From NCBI GenBank assembly GCA_033026295.1, contig CM065170.1, forward strand, positions 6,580,540 to 6,644,539: a DNA stretch of 64,000 nt. The letters run 5' to 3'. Origin of the DNA: Channa striata. Its lineage: Eukaryota; Chordata; Actinopteri; Anabantiformes; Channidae. The translations under genes were made by a program, and so were the position numbers. Below the pieces are notes generated by a model, which saw only the letters and a list, made by a program, of their open reading frames with translations, made no database searches and had not been told where the DNA came from. Below, piece after piece: positions 13,901 to 25,400 of the stretch (positions are counted from its first letter, which is position 1; each line of letters opens with the position of its first letter).

Positions 13901-15123
13901 AGATATATTTGTGCAGTGCTATGTATTTCTTCATGGAACAAAAAAGCTTTGGTATTTCAATATACATCAGGGACCTCTGATCACAGGCTGTATCACAGCC
14001 ATTCTTAAAATGTCTCAGAAATATATACATCCTTTTTTGAAGCATGCATATATCAAAACTTATCTGGCTGACAGAGGTGATCACATTTTATATGAAGCAA
14101 AACTTTTCATTGCGCGCCCATCATTCAGAAATTGCTGGTGGAGACAAAACGGAGCTGGTTAAGACGCTGCAGTGAGTCACTGATTACTTTAAACCCTACA
14201 CCCAGACAGTTGGGTAATATTTCATAACAACATGTAGCTTTAACACTTTTACAAATTGTTTAAAAAAGGCTTCAACTACAGTAATTCCCTACTAAGATTT
14301 ATGGCCTTCAGTAGTAAACTTGTGAACTAGCATTTTCTGGTAAATTAGGCAAACTAATGCGCTGAAAGTGCAAACTAGTAGAAGGGACTCAAGCTGAATA
14401 CCAGCGATATAACGAATATTCAACATCACCTGCTTCATCATTCAAAGTTATACTGGGGTTTCCTTCCTAAAGACTTCAGGACTTGTTGACACCATTACAA
14501 TCAGCAGAAAAGCAAAGAGGAGCTTTAACGTTCAGGTGGTGGCACACAGCCAGGGGGAGTTACAACCAGCCCACCTTCACATAAAGAAGATTGGACCTCC
14601 TGATATTTTAACCACATTCTGATTATGAGTCCCTCAGGAGGACACACCCATATTTGCAAAAACAGACTGTGAGTCTTGTTATTATTCTTGTGCCCCCCTA
14701 ACCCTTCCTGGGCACCAAGCCCTGCAGAGGCTGACGCTCAGGCCCACGGTACCTTGACGAAGGGGAAGGCAGCTCCGGGTTTTAACGGCTCGCTCTCGTG
14801 CTGCAGCTGATGAGCCACGTACTTCTCCATCCCGTCGTTCTCGAAGATCTTCCTCTCTTCCACCATGTTGAAGAGGGTGCGAGAGGACACGGCGATGGTG
14901 ACAGCATGCTGGGGTTTGGGCTGCGGGGAAAGGAGGGGGGATCAGATCAGTTTTTAGCCCCAGATCCGGTACAGGAGCAAGCGGTGCAAGTTTTCAGCCT
15001 CATACTTACAGGTCTCGGTTTGTTTGACTTGAGGTTTTCAAACGCAGCTTTGGCCGCGTTCCAGTCCTTCTCGCCTTTGTTTTCCTCGGCGGGCGCTGAA
15101 CTTTTGGGCTTGATGTCACTCAT
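10930..15123 (-). CDS. nt5c1b: Cytosolic 5'-nucleotidase 1 (NT5C1A/NT5C1B family), six exons
   Basis: Cytosolic 5'-nucleotidase I dephosphorylates AMP, IMP and other nucleoside monophosphates, setting adenosine production and nucleotide pools. Exons in minus order are 15123-15010, 14920-14753, 13445-13316, 13190-13068, 12619-12435 and 11295-10930. All junctions are GT-AG with matching phases, giving 361 aa against about 368 in human NT5C1A. The start is [17 protein letters not shown]-fold motifs are visible: FDGDAVLF near residues 203-210 (nucleophile motif), LVTAR near 272-276, and FFDDQ near 319-323. The [18 protein letters not shown] and [16 protein letters not shown] blocks are family hallmarks. 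The extreme C-terminus is short and basic. Assignment to the 1B rather than 1A paralogue is a weak guess (the HIEGA segment and presumed fish synteny); the family itself is certain. No frame defect is seen. The gene is divergent from the syt14-like gene. Confidence 0.93.
11371..11427 (+). repeat. SINE/LINE-tail fragment
   Basis: The sequence around GATAAAAGCGTCTGGCAAAT, followed by ACTAAATGACTAAAT, resembles the 3' tail shared by many teleost SINEs and their partner LINEs (GGATAAAAGCGTCTGCTAAATG type). Only the tail remains, with no tRNA-derived promoter upstream. It sits in intron 5 of the nucleotidase gene, just upstream of the last exon. The family name is from memory, not from a search. 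Confidence 0.65.
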
Positions 15124-16441
15124 TTTTCAAAAAAATAAATCTTCTGTTTGTCCTATAACATGAACGCAAACTGAGGAAGCGGGGCCGCCGTGGGAGCAAG
15201 TTGGGCGGAAGTAGAAGAAGGTAAAGCCCAGGGGGCGTGTCCGCAGTGACGTACGAGGAGGCCTGGGCATCACCGGCAGCTTGCGGACAGAAGTATGTGG
15301 ACACCCCCTGCGACTGTCACACCTGATATTTTAGACAACTAACTAACTTTTAACACGGCAGCGTCCTCATGCAGGGACGTGAACCAGTTTTGCTAGTTCG
15401 CTGTGGTAGAACGTGACTGCGCACATGTTTCTTGTTGGAAAGTCAATCAAACGACAGGAAATGTGACTCAAAGTGGCTAAAACTCAAATGAAATGACAAA
15501 AAAAAAAAAAAACATTATTTATTTCACATGTGCAAAACAGAACCAAAAAAATTTACTTTGGGATTGCATTTACTGCTGATTTACATAGACTGTCACTGCC
15601 TAAACGATGAAGATATTGCAGTTTTTTTTATTCTACTTTTATCTGACTCTGCTGTCGGGTGTAACTATGAATGATAACTGTCATCTGCTGATACTGGTAA
15701 TGTTTTTCAATTCACATAAGCTCAAAGCTTGGTATATGACAACATGCAAAAATGTAATCTTTATGTAACAAAAGAAAACATGTAGGTACAAAAACATTTA
15801 TTTAATATAAGCTGATATAGAGATAGGTCTTTGGCTGGGACTAAAAGCACAATCTAAATTTCAAAAGACTGTAGACAGGTGAGAAATAATGAATGTCGTT
15901 TTTAAAATTGCTCTGCTTTTGTGCGTGATGTACCGCTGTAGTTCAGTCATTTCTCTGTCTTTAAATAATCCCTTGAATTTAGGAAACATTAGTTTAGCCA
16001 TAACTTTGAAAAGGCTTTATAAAAGCCCAGGATGAACTGGGCTTAGCTGTAAATATTGGCGCTTTGTAAATGGATTTTAGTCCAGATATCCTGCAATCAA
16101 AGAATTAAATTAAAAGGAAAGCAAACTTAGAAGGGTTCTCCACAGTCTGGCAACCATAAAGCGAAACCTTATTCTTAAAAGCTTGAAATTCAGCTGTAAA
16201 GAACTAGCAGCCTTTAATGTTTAATGTTGTAATTTATATTCACTGCATATTATACATGCTGCCTTATAATAAAGTAGCAGTAACACGGTAAACCTTGCCT
16301 ATTTCTGTTAAATGATATGTTGATATTGAAATATCAGTGCTGACACACACACACACACACACACACTCACACACACCGTCTGTTGGCACGTTAATGACCC
16401 CCCCCCCCCCCCGTACTTGGTAGAGTCCGGGACGGAGCATC
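15124..16441. promoter_or_regulatory. Shared upstream region of divergent NT5C1 and syt14-like genes
   Basis: About 1.3 kb separates the two start codons, which face away from each other. The NT5C1-proximal part (15170-15300) is GC-rich and contains TGACGTAC, similar to a cAMP-response element, at 15247-15254. The middle (15480-16260) is AT-rich with no exon. The syt14-proximal part holds a CA microsatellite and a C15 run. I found no clear TATA box. The bidirectional promoter role is inferred from geometry only. Confidence 0.45.
16343..16412. repeat. CA microsatellite and C15 homopolymer
   Basis: An interrupted (CA)n tract occupies about 16343-16376 and an uninterrupted run of 15 C lies at 16398-16412. 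The C-run ends only 29 bases before the syt14-like start codon, so it is probably in the leader or core promoter. Such tracts are length-variable and error-prone in sequencing. Confidence 0.85.
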
Positions 16442-19400
16442 ATGGCGATAGACGGTAAGTACTCGGCGTCAGGTGTCCTGCGGGACACATGGGAAACTTT
16501 GCACGGGACAGAATGAGCACTTTTTTCTAAAATAATAATAATAATAATACTGACATTTTGTATTAACCAAGGCTGTCCTGGTTTTTTTGTGCCGCTTGTC
16601 TTTAAATGACGCTGAGAGTACCGCAGTGCTCCGGAGCCGGGACGGGCAGCAGCTCACTAGCTTCGCGGGGCTGATGATGATGCTGCTCGAGTGCGGACAC
16701 CCGCACTGATGCGGGGACGCCCGAGTGGACAGACGGTCCCGGGTTAGTGGTTGACCGAGTCTCGTTTGAAGACTCATTTAAATCGTTCGGGGTATTTTTT
16801 TTTCTTGTCAGCTCCGACCGACAAACACAGGAGCAACAGTAGCTCTACGGCAACTACTTTGCTTCGATCCAGTTAAAGAACTACTTACATAAGTTGGCGG
16901 ATGAATACGCCGTAACGTTATCAATGAAAACATAACGGCTGGAGTGAGAAAAATCACTCCTCCGTCTCACCGTTCATGCGTGCACGTGCTGTTGACATTG
17001 TCCGCAATGTCCTCGGCTAATGTGTCTCACAGATGGACCTACAGCCCGCGGGACACGCAGACGAGTGTCTCTCCGCGGTATTTGTCAAAGTGACCGGCAC
17101 CAATTAAAAAAAAAAACAAAACATACGGCCAATGTGGAGTAGGCGCGCGCCCGTCTCTCCCCGTCGCCGACACTGTGTCACGTGCACTGCAGCCGCTGTT
17201 TATAAACTGTAGCGCGTGCGAGAGCTTTACGACCATTTAAACAAAACGAGAAATATTATACTGTATTTATTTACTGATTCAATTATTTTATCTTAAAATT
17301 AAGATACGACTTTATTGACCCCACAGTGGGGAAAATCTTTCAATGAATTGTGGTTTAATTCTAGTACTAACCATTTACGAGCAGCAACATAAGCAGTTTT
17401 TATATAAAGAATAAATAAAGATCTCCCATTACTGTAAAAAGCTCTCCAGTAAGGCTACTTGTGTTTTTTTAGGAAAGCCATAGTGCATTAAATATTGGCA
17501 AGGTCATTATCGCTGCAAGAGTAGACGGCACAGAGGTTAGGTACCATTAAGGGAATTGGTCCACAGAGTGTCTCTTTGCCTTGTGATTGAAGACAAGTTT
17601 GTCTTTTCTCTGGCACCAAGTCTCAGACCACATCCAGCATCCAATCCCCGATGCGAGGAAAGTCGTTTGGATTATTTGTTTGTAACCAAATATGTTTCCA
17701 CCGTGTGTCTTGGCGCAACACTTCAGTATTTAATGATTCAGAAGTCTACAGTGAATGCATGGCAGGAGCAGATTTATATCCCTGTAATAACAAGGAGCAA
17801 TTTCCATAGAGAGAAGTGTGTAAATGTGTGTGTGAGAGCGCATACGCCACTGTGTGAGAGAGTGTCATTATCCTTCATTAACTTATGCCTCAGAGGGATT
17901 ATGAATGAAATTTGACAAGAAAAGATCCAGGATATTTAACAACTTGAATAATAAGTGAGTGAACATGAACCTTAAACATAGCCAAATAATGTAGAAACAT
18001 TAATGATTGACAATAATTCAAATGTACTGTAAGTGTTATGCAAAGGCTGTTGCATTGAAGATACACTGTATGTGTTATTTTGATCAAAGAATATCATTGT
18101 TTTCATGATTTTACATCATAGATTTAAAGGATTACAAACTTTATAACCTTTAATGTTTGCCAACATGACAGCAGCTCATCATATTTTGTCTTTGACTGAC
18201 AGCTTTTTATGTCTCTCTTACTCCCAGGAGGGGGGAGGAACTGTGGTGTTCATGAGCTCATCTGCGCAAGACGAGGTAAGACCACAGCATAACTCCTTCA
18301 CCTATGAGTCTGTGCTAACATTAATTACAAATTTGCAGAGTGTGTGTTTCTCTCAGCTCGCACATGTCGGTCTTTTGGGCTGCATGTAAAAGCAGAACCG
18401 AAAACAGATATATACCCTTAGCTCTCCATCCTTCTCTTACCTGTTAATTTTCACTAAAGTTTGTCGTGTAGAAAGTTTATTCATACAGCCTCAAAAAGGA
18501 TCATATCTGTGTATAAATTATGCACAGCATATCAAGTTTTAGTCCACGTCAGCAAAAGAAGGCAGCTGTTTGGTCATGATTTATTTACAGTGGAGGTTTT
18601 GTTTCGTATCATAGGCCCATGTGTAAGCAACATTTCTAGATTACCTACCTGGGCTTAAACAAGCATGCCCTACAAACGACTGCAGTTACGTTTCCACTGG
18701 TCTGAAGCATAAAAGTGGGATGAGTTATTACATCAAAAATGAACAAAGGTGGTGAGGAACATGGATTTAACTTATTTCCATATCCCACTAATGTAGAACA
18801 TGATGGAACATTTTGTTTCCCTTGTGTTTATTTGACTCAAACATTTTGCTGAGGTTATTATTCCTTTGCTGTTCTCACACTGAATGGTTCAGTGGCTGCA
18901 GTTTCATGTTTGTTTGTGTGCTTGCTGAAGCCATTACATGAAAAAAAAAGCAGATTGAATCCTGAGGCTCAGTTCAGCGTCTTGAGTTCAGCTCCAGTTC
19001 ACACACTGTAAAAACTATTTTATGTGGTTATATTTTCTTCCTTTTTTGGTCCACACTGACACACAGAGGGAGGTTAAAATGCAGAGATGTGTGTTAACAT
19101 GTTTTAATGGAATTATAAGACTGGCATTATGTGAAACCAACTGACAGCAGGGCTGGCTAGCTCTCCACTGCTCCACTTTCCAGTGTACATTGACAAGCGA
19201 TCAGGTTACCTAAGGTGTGTATAAATTATTCAGCTGTCATTGACATTTACAAAGTAGGCCCATGTATGAAGCATCATCACTGCACGGGGACCGTGAGCTG
19301 TTCATTTTCGACAGACGCCTGTTGTCCCGTGGCTGCAGGGGTCATTCTGGCTCAGTCAACACTACTGTCAGCAGTGAGAGTTGATACGTAAGCCTTGCGA

Positions 19401-22400
19401 GCGCTGAACCAGGCTAAGCATAAGGGATTTATTACATGTTGTGTTACTGCAGAGCAGGACGGCTTTGTTTTTCCTCCTACATGTAGATCATTTACTATCT
19501 ATAGCTGCAGAACTGGTTGTGTCTGGGAACAGCTGGCTGTAAAGAGGATATATATATTTGGAGAAGGTAAGCGTCTGCCACCATATTGCACTGCTCTTAT
19601 TGCTATTCTAATTCTCTTGCCATTCTTGGCATCTTAGCATTCATCGTTTGGTAGTCTGCAGCAGGCAGCAGCAATAGTTGTCAGACTGCAGTGGTCTTCG
19701 TCTGTTGCCATGGTGAAACAAGTCTGTCCATAGTAAGTTCAGTCTCTAGTCAGGAGGTTTGAGAAAAAATGCCCCTGTTTTTCTCTCTTTCTAGCTTTTA
19801 TTTGGGCTCTTGGAGACACCACTTCTCCCACCGCTGACCTGTGTAATCAGGGACCAATGATGAGTGCTTTGGATGTGAGCACCTGCTACCAACCACATGC
19901 TGCAGCATTCGGGCCAATGCGTCTGCTTCACCAGACGCATTGGCCCGAAATGCACAACCATGTTCTTTCTTCGTGTTGTCTTGGCCTGCAGCTAACTGAC
20001 ATTATTAATTAGTCTACTGACAGTACAAATGGCTGTTTGTTTAGGCTATTTCTTATGGTTGGGTTTATGTTTTTTTTATGAAAGGCAGAAATCACAAAAA
20101 TATAACACAAAACCTAAGCTTGACAGGGTTGCCTTACCTAGTAATGTCTGAAAAGCTATCAAACAGTTCTTAGGTAAGGGAATGGTCAAATGAAAACACC
20201 TGTTTGGAGTGCTTTATGATCGGTGTCTAATAAAATACTGGAATACAGGGTTCAAAATGGTAATATGTGTCAAAAGTACTTAAAAAATCGATATACCTAC
20301 ATTGTACTTACTTTACAAATCGACCTTTACCTTTGAGATATGGACAACTGTTACGTTACGGCGTTTGTGTGTGTTGTCGGTAGCCTATTAGGTGCAGGCC
20401 CGGTGCGGTTCCGCAGGGTTTTCACTTAGATCCAGTCCCTTTGAGGCTCTTGTAAAAATAGCAGCAGTGCAGAGCTGCATGGGCACATGCAGTACGGTTG
20501 GCCTACATACAGCGCAGCGCTGTAGATTGTATCGGGTTTGTCTTTGAAGTAGAAAATCCACTGACTGTTAGCCATGTTCCCCTTACAAAGCAACATTTCA
20601 GGAGCATGGATACGAGCTAAGATGGCCAAACAGATTTCACTGAGGTATCTAAATTGACTTATTTAAAGTCAAAAAAGTGCAAAGGGACATTTTTTCACTA
20701 TAATTTAGAGGCCGATTAGAAAATGTGACTGTACCACCATTATCAGCATTACTTCTGTTTGTCTGTGCGTGGTATTTAGTTTTCTCTTCTTCTGTCTGTG
20801 TTTCCTTTTTCTCCCCCTGTCCCCTCTCTCTTCCTTTGGTCTTTGTCTCCTCAGTTTCTCCTGAGCTTCTGGGTGTCCTGTCTTCCATCGCGGCTTTCAT
20901 GGCGTTGATGGCTCTGTTTTTTCTTTACCTCAGCAACAAGCTTTCAGTGGCGAGTCCGGACAATCTGTCACATCTCAGTGGATATAAGGGCACCCAGCCA
21001 GGTACTCACACACTTTATGTACCACAGCGGCTGCATTTACACACATTAGGTTAATTAGTGGCTTTGTTGCGGTTTACAGTATAGGATAGATTCCAAATGA
21101 CTGTGTTATTCGCTTGCTTGTTGCTTTTATCCAATCCAGTCCAACTTTATTCATAAAGCACCTTAAAACAACACAGGTGCCCAAAGTGCTGTGCATCAAG
21201 ATAAAGAGAAAAAAAACACATAAAATAATTATAGATATAATACATTATTATTATCATAAATGTTTTGAATGAGGCTCGCCCTTTTCTGCCAGATGATTAA
21301 AAACTATTTCTGTTTGAATAGTAAGATTTGTAGCATTTTATTTATTGTAATTTTTTATGAATAATACCTGAAAATATATAAAAGTAATGTGGATAATATG
21401 GATCCTTTCTGCACCTTTTGACACTATAAAATACCTACATACACCACATAGTACAAATAACTAAATAGAAAATACTGTTGACATTCTGTTACAAAACATG
21501 CATTATCATTTTTTACCGTAGCCATATTGTTGTTGATAAAGTAGTTGGTCTGAGCACACACTGTGATGTAACCACCACACCCTGCTAACAACCACATGTC
21601 CGTATCAGTGCCTCCGATGAGCTAATCTAGTGGTCAGCGTGGTGACGAGAGGTTCCCGGCTGAGAGATGGCCTTCTTCAAGAGCTTCCAGCAGAACCTCC
21701 CATCTGTCAACATTACCTCCATCTTCGATTCCGTCTCCAGTCGTGTGGACGACCTGGCCAATGCTGTGAGTGATGCCACTTATGCTGTTAGTGACCAGCT
21801 GACTGAGCAGGTCACCACTATCATCAACAAGGTGCAGGAGGAGGAAGAGGGAGAAAACACCTGCAGGGGGCAGGAGTCTGGTCAGACTGGCACAGCACAG
21901 GAAGGCAAGGCCAGCGGTAAAAGCATATGGCAAATGTCTAGAGACTCAGAAACAAGTCACTCGGCTTCAAAGAACAACCAAACCAGTGATTCAACAGAGG
22001 CAGAGCAAAGTCCGAGCCAGCTGGAGTGGGAATGGAGGGACGGGTGCTGGCGTGTAAAAAGACCGAAGCTGAGTTGGCAGAGGAAGACAAACGGAAGAAA
22101 GAGGAAGAGGAGCAGCGGGCAAACAGAGAGCAGAGGAGAAGAGAAAGAAAGGAGAAGCAGCTGCAGAGAAACAAAGAAGAATCCCAGGAAGGAGGAAAAG
22201 AGGAAGAAGCTGATGCTTCACAAAAAGAGGAAGACAGTAGTGGACAAGACACAAAGGCAAATAACAGTGGACGCCAGTCTGCTGCTCAACATGCAAGTGA
22301 TGATTATGTTGAAAATCCTCATTCAAATGGTCCTGAAATTGAAAGGAGGTTATCAAAAGATGAACGGGACGAGCAAGAAGAGCTGGAGGACAGCCCGGAG

Positions 22401-25400
22401 AAAGAGGAAGAGGATGAGGAAGAGGCTGACATTTCTACATTGTCACCAGCAAAAAAGAAAGAGTCAGGCAAGAAGAAGGGGAAAAGCACAAAAGAGGATT
22501 CAAAGAAAGCAGAAAAAGCCTCGGATGCCGAGAAAAAAAAGGGTAAAGATAAGAAAAGCCGGAAAAAGAAAAGCAACCAAGGTTAGATGGTGTGCTGCTT
22601 CTCTGTCACTGCCTCTTTAGATCTTCTCCACCCGTCTTCTTTCAAAAAAGACATACTTATCCTTGAACTCCCCTTTCCAGACTAGTGAAATATTCTCGGA
22701 TATGCAGCTCTTGTTTTACTTTCCTCTTTGAACACAGTACAGCACCGAGATACACACTGTGAGAGAAATGTCACATCTAAACTAAAGTGTCCATGTGATG
22801 TGTCCAGAGGGAGTTTTGTCAGAGAGCGAAGAGGACAGAGGCCCAGAGGCCGTGGCCCAGCAGGACACGACGTCTGCGTGGAGCAGCAAACGCAAACCGT
22901 CCGCAGAACAGGGAGGATACAGCAGCGAGGCCTCGAGTGAACGAGGTGAGTCTACTCGTGTCCTACAAGGCCACTAAACCAGGAGAAGCTACGATTTAAA
23001 CTGAGAGGTTATGCAACGAACAAGCCTGTTTGGATGTACCTGCATAAACAAACAGAAACACTTCCTGTTACAGTCTTATAGTCATATGACAAAATGTAAA
23101 ATGTCAAAACTTTCTAACATTACTACAAGAGCTTAAAGTGTGTGAACCCTCATGAACACTTACATTTTACTGCCTCCACAATTATAGTAAACTTATCTCG
23201 TTGATTAAAGGGAGTCAAATAACTAAATCCAACGCGTCACATTTTTGAGGTTGTATAATTACATTGAATTATATATTTACTTTCTTTTGAACCGTCATGG
23301 AAGCAGCCAACAGCATCCAGAGGATAAAGGCCGATTCATCTCTCAACGAGCTCCAGCCTCCCCCGTACCAAGACGACAGCTCGACCAACTGCGTCACTTC
23401 TCGTTCCCGCTCAGAGCGAGGGGTCAGCAGAGGGTCGTGCCCTCAGCGCTGCGAAAGCCCCCGCTGCTCCAGCGAGGCCAGCGAGGACCAGGACTCTGAG
23501 AGCTACCTCAACAAAGGCTGTGAGGAGGACATACCCAGTGACAGCACCGCTGTTCTAGGACCAGAGGTGCGACTAAACAGAGGTTAAACAGAGTCATTTG
23601 CACATTCTGGAAAGGGTTGTTTGAGTTCTAGTGCTCAGGACACAGAGTCGTGATAGACAAAACAAACTTTTATGTGCAATTATTGTTTTTTGCAATATTT
23701 TACAAATCCATTAAACATTTATGTTAGGCCATTTCTGTAATTATATAACTCACTCTGAAAATGCCCCAGTTACAGTTTAAGGTGATAGGGAACTAGTACT
23801 TTTTTAAAAGGACTACAACGCTACAAAGCTAGAGAATTTCATTATAAAGCCATTTTAGCACGACAAGGGCAAGAATTAACACATACATTTTATTAAACCT
23901 ATACATGTATATATGCAATACAATCAGGAAATGCACAACTGACTGAAGTTCAGAAAGTGCTTGAAAGTCATTGACTGGTACTGTGCACAAGAGGGGTCTT
24001 TGCCGATTAAACCCCATCAATTAAAGCCCATAAAGACCCAAAGCGGACCACCCATCATGAGTCATGGTTCTAATCAGGGGATGATGGGCCATGAGCAGCA
24101 CAGGAAGATGCACTAATGGAAGGTGGATGTGGTTGAAGGACCCATGGAACACGGGCAGTGAATTGGGTGGAGGAGCAGGAGGAGGGTGTCAGCGATCTCA
24201 CACACTTAAATGACAGCTGGCAGCAGCTCAGAGAGGACCAGATGTGAGACTGGAGCAGAATCCAGTTGGTATTATTATTATTAGTATTACTATAATAATA
24301 TTGGGAAAAAAATGTACAGTTTGCAGCATGAGACTCACTCACACTTTAATTCTCATTTAGATTTTTTATTCTTGCACGATGACCATGTTGACTATGATCT
24401 ACAATGAGAAGTTTTCATGCAGCAATTAACTTTTTTGAACATACAGTACGTGGACCTAAGATTAATTTTTTTTTATTCAGGGTGGCTCCGGTCTCCAGCT
24501 CCCTACAGCCTATGAACCAGAGCCCCTTGGAAAATACGGCACCCTGGACGTCGCCTTCGAGTATGACTCCGGTGAGCAGTGGTTGGCCGTCACAGTCACC
24601 GCAGCTACAGACATCCCCGCTCTCAAACAGATGGGCAACATCTCGTGGCAGGTCCACCTGGTCCTGCTGCCCACGAAGAAGCAACGGGCCAAGACCGGTG
24701 TGCAGAAAGGCCCGTGTCCTGTCTTTACCGAGACGTTCAAGTTTTCCAGGGTGGAACAGGAGGCTTTAGGGGACTATGCTGTTCGCTTCCGCCTCTACAG
24801 TATCAGGCGAATGAAAAAAGAGAAGGTCCTGGGAGAAAAGGTGTTTTATCTGACTAAGCTCAACCTGCAGGGCAAGATGGCTCTACCTGTCACCCTGGAG
24901 CCCGGCTCTGAACTCACAGTAAGAACACTTTGTGAATTTATGTCTTACACTTTGCACACATTTGTCTGAGGCACTGGGACGTGCGATTGGCTAAGAAGAT
25001 GCAACATGAATTCCTGTTTCTACCCACTGGGTTTCATCCTCACATCATTAGCCTTTTTAATTTTTATTATAGACTTCAATGTTCTCCATACCTAGAATCT
25101 TCCCCCAGTTTGATTCCAAAGTTCTTAACACAATTTCGGGGCCTGATTTTCCGGCTGTGAATGAAGGCCAGATAGCTGTGGAATGCATTTTTTGTTTTTA
25201 CATAAGCTGTATATTGTGTAAAAATCCGACTCATGGTTTCTTCTCCTTTGAATGACCCTCCTCGGGTTTCATCTTGCAGGGTTGTGGCTCTCTGGTGAGT
25301 GTTTCTCGCAGCGCTGGGGCTCTGTCTTACCGCTCTACTGAGGACTCGTCCTTGCCAGAGATCCTCCTGGGTCTCATCTACAACTCTGCCACGGGACGGT

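Noticed and set aside
22060..22620. Continuation of the 21667 frame to its TAG as real protein
   Set aside because: Composition turns into K/R-rich shadow of the acidic -1 frame, and that frame, not this one, reaches the splice donor in the right phase.
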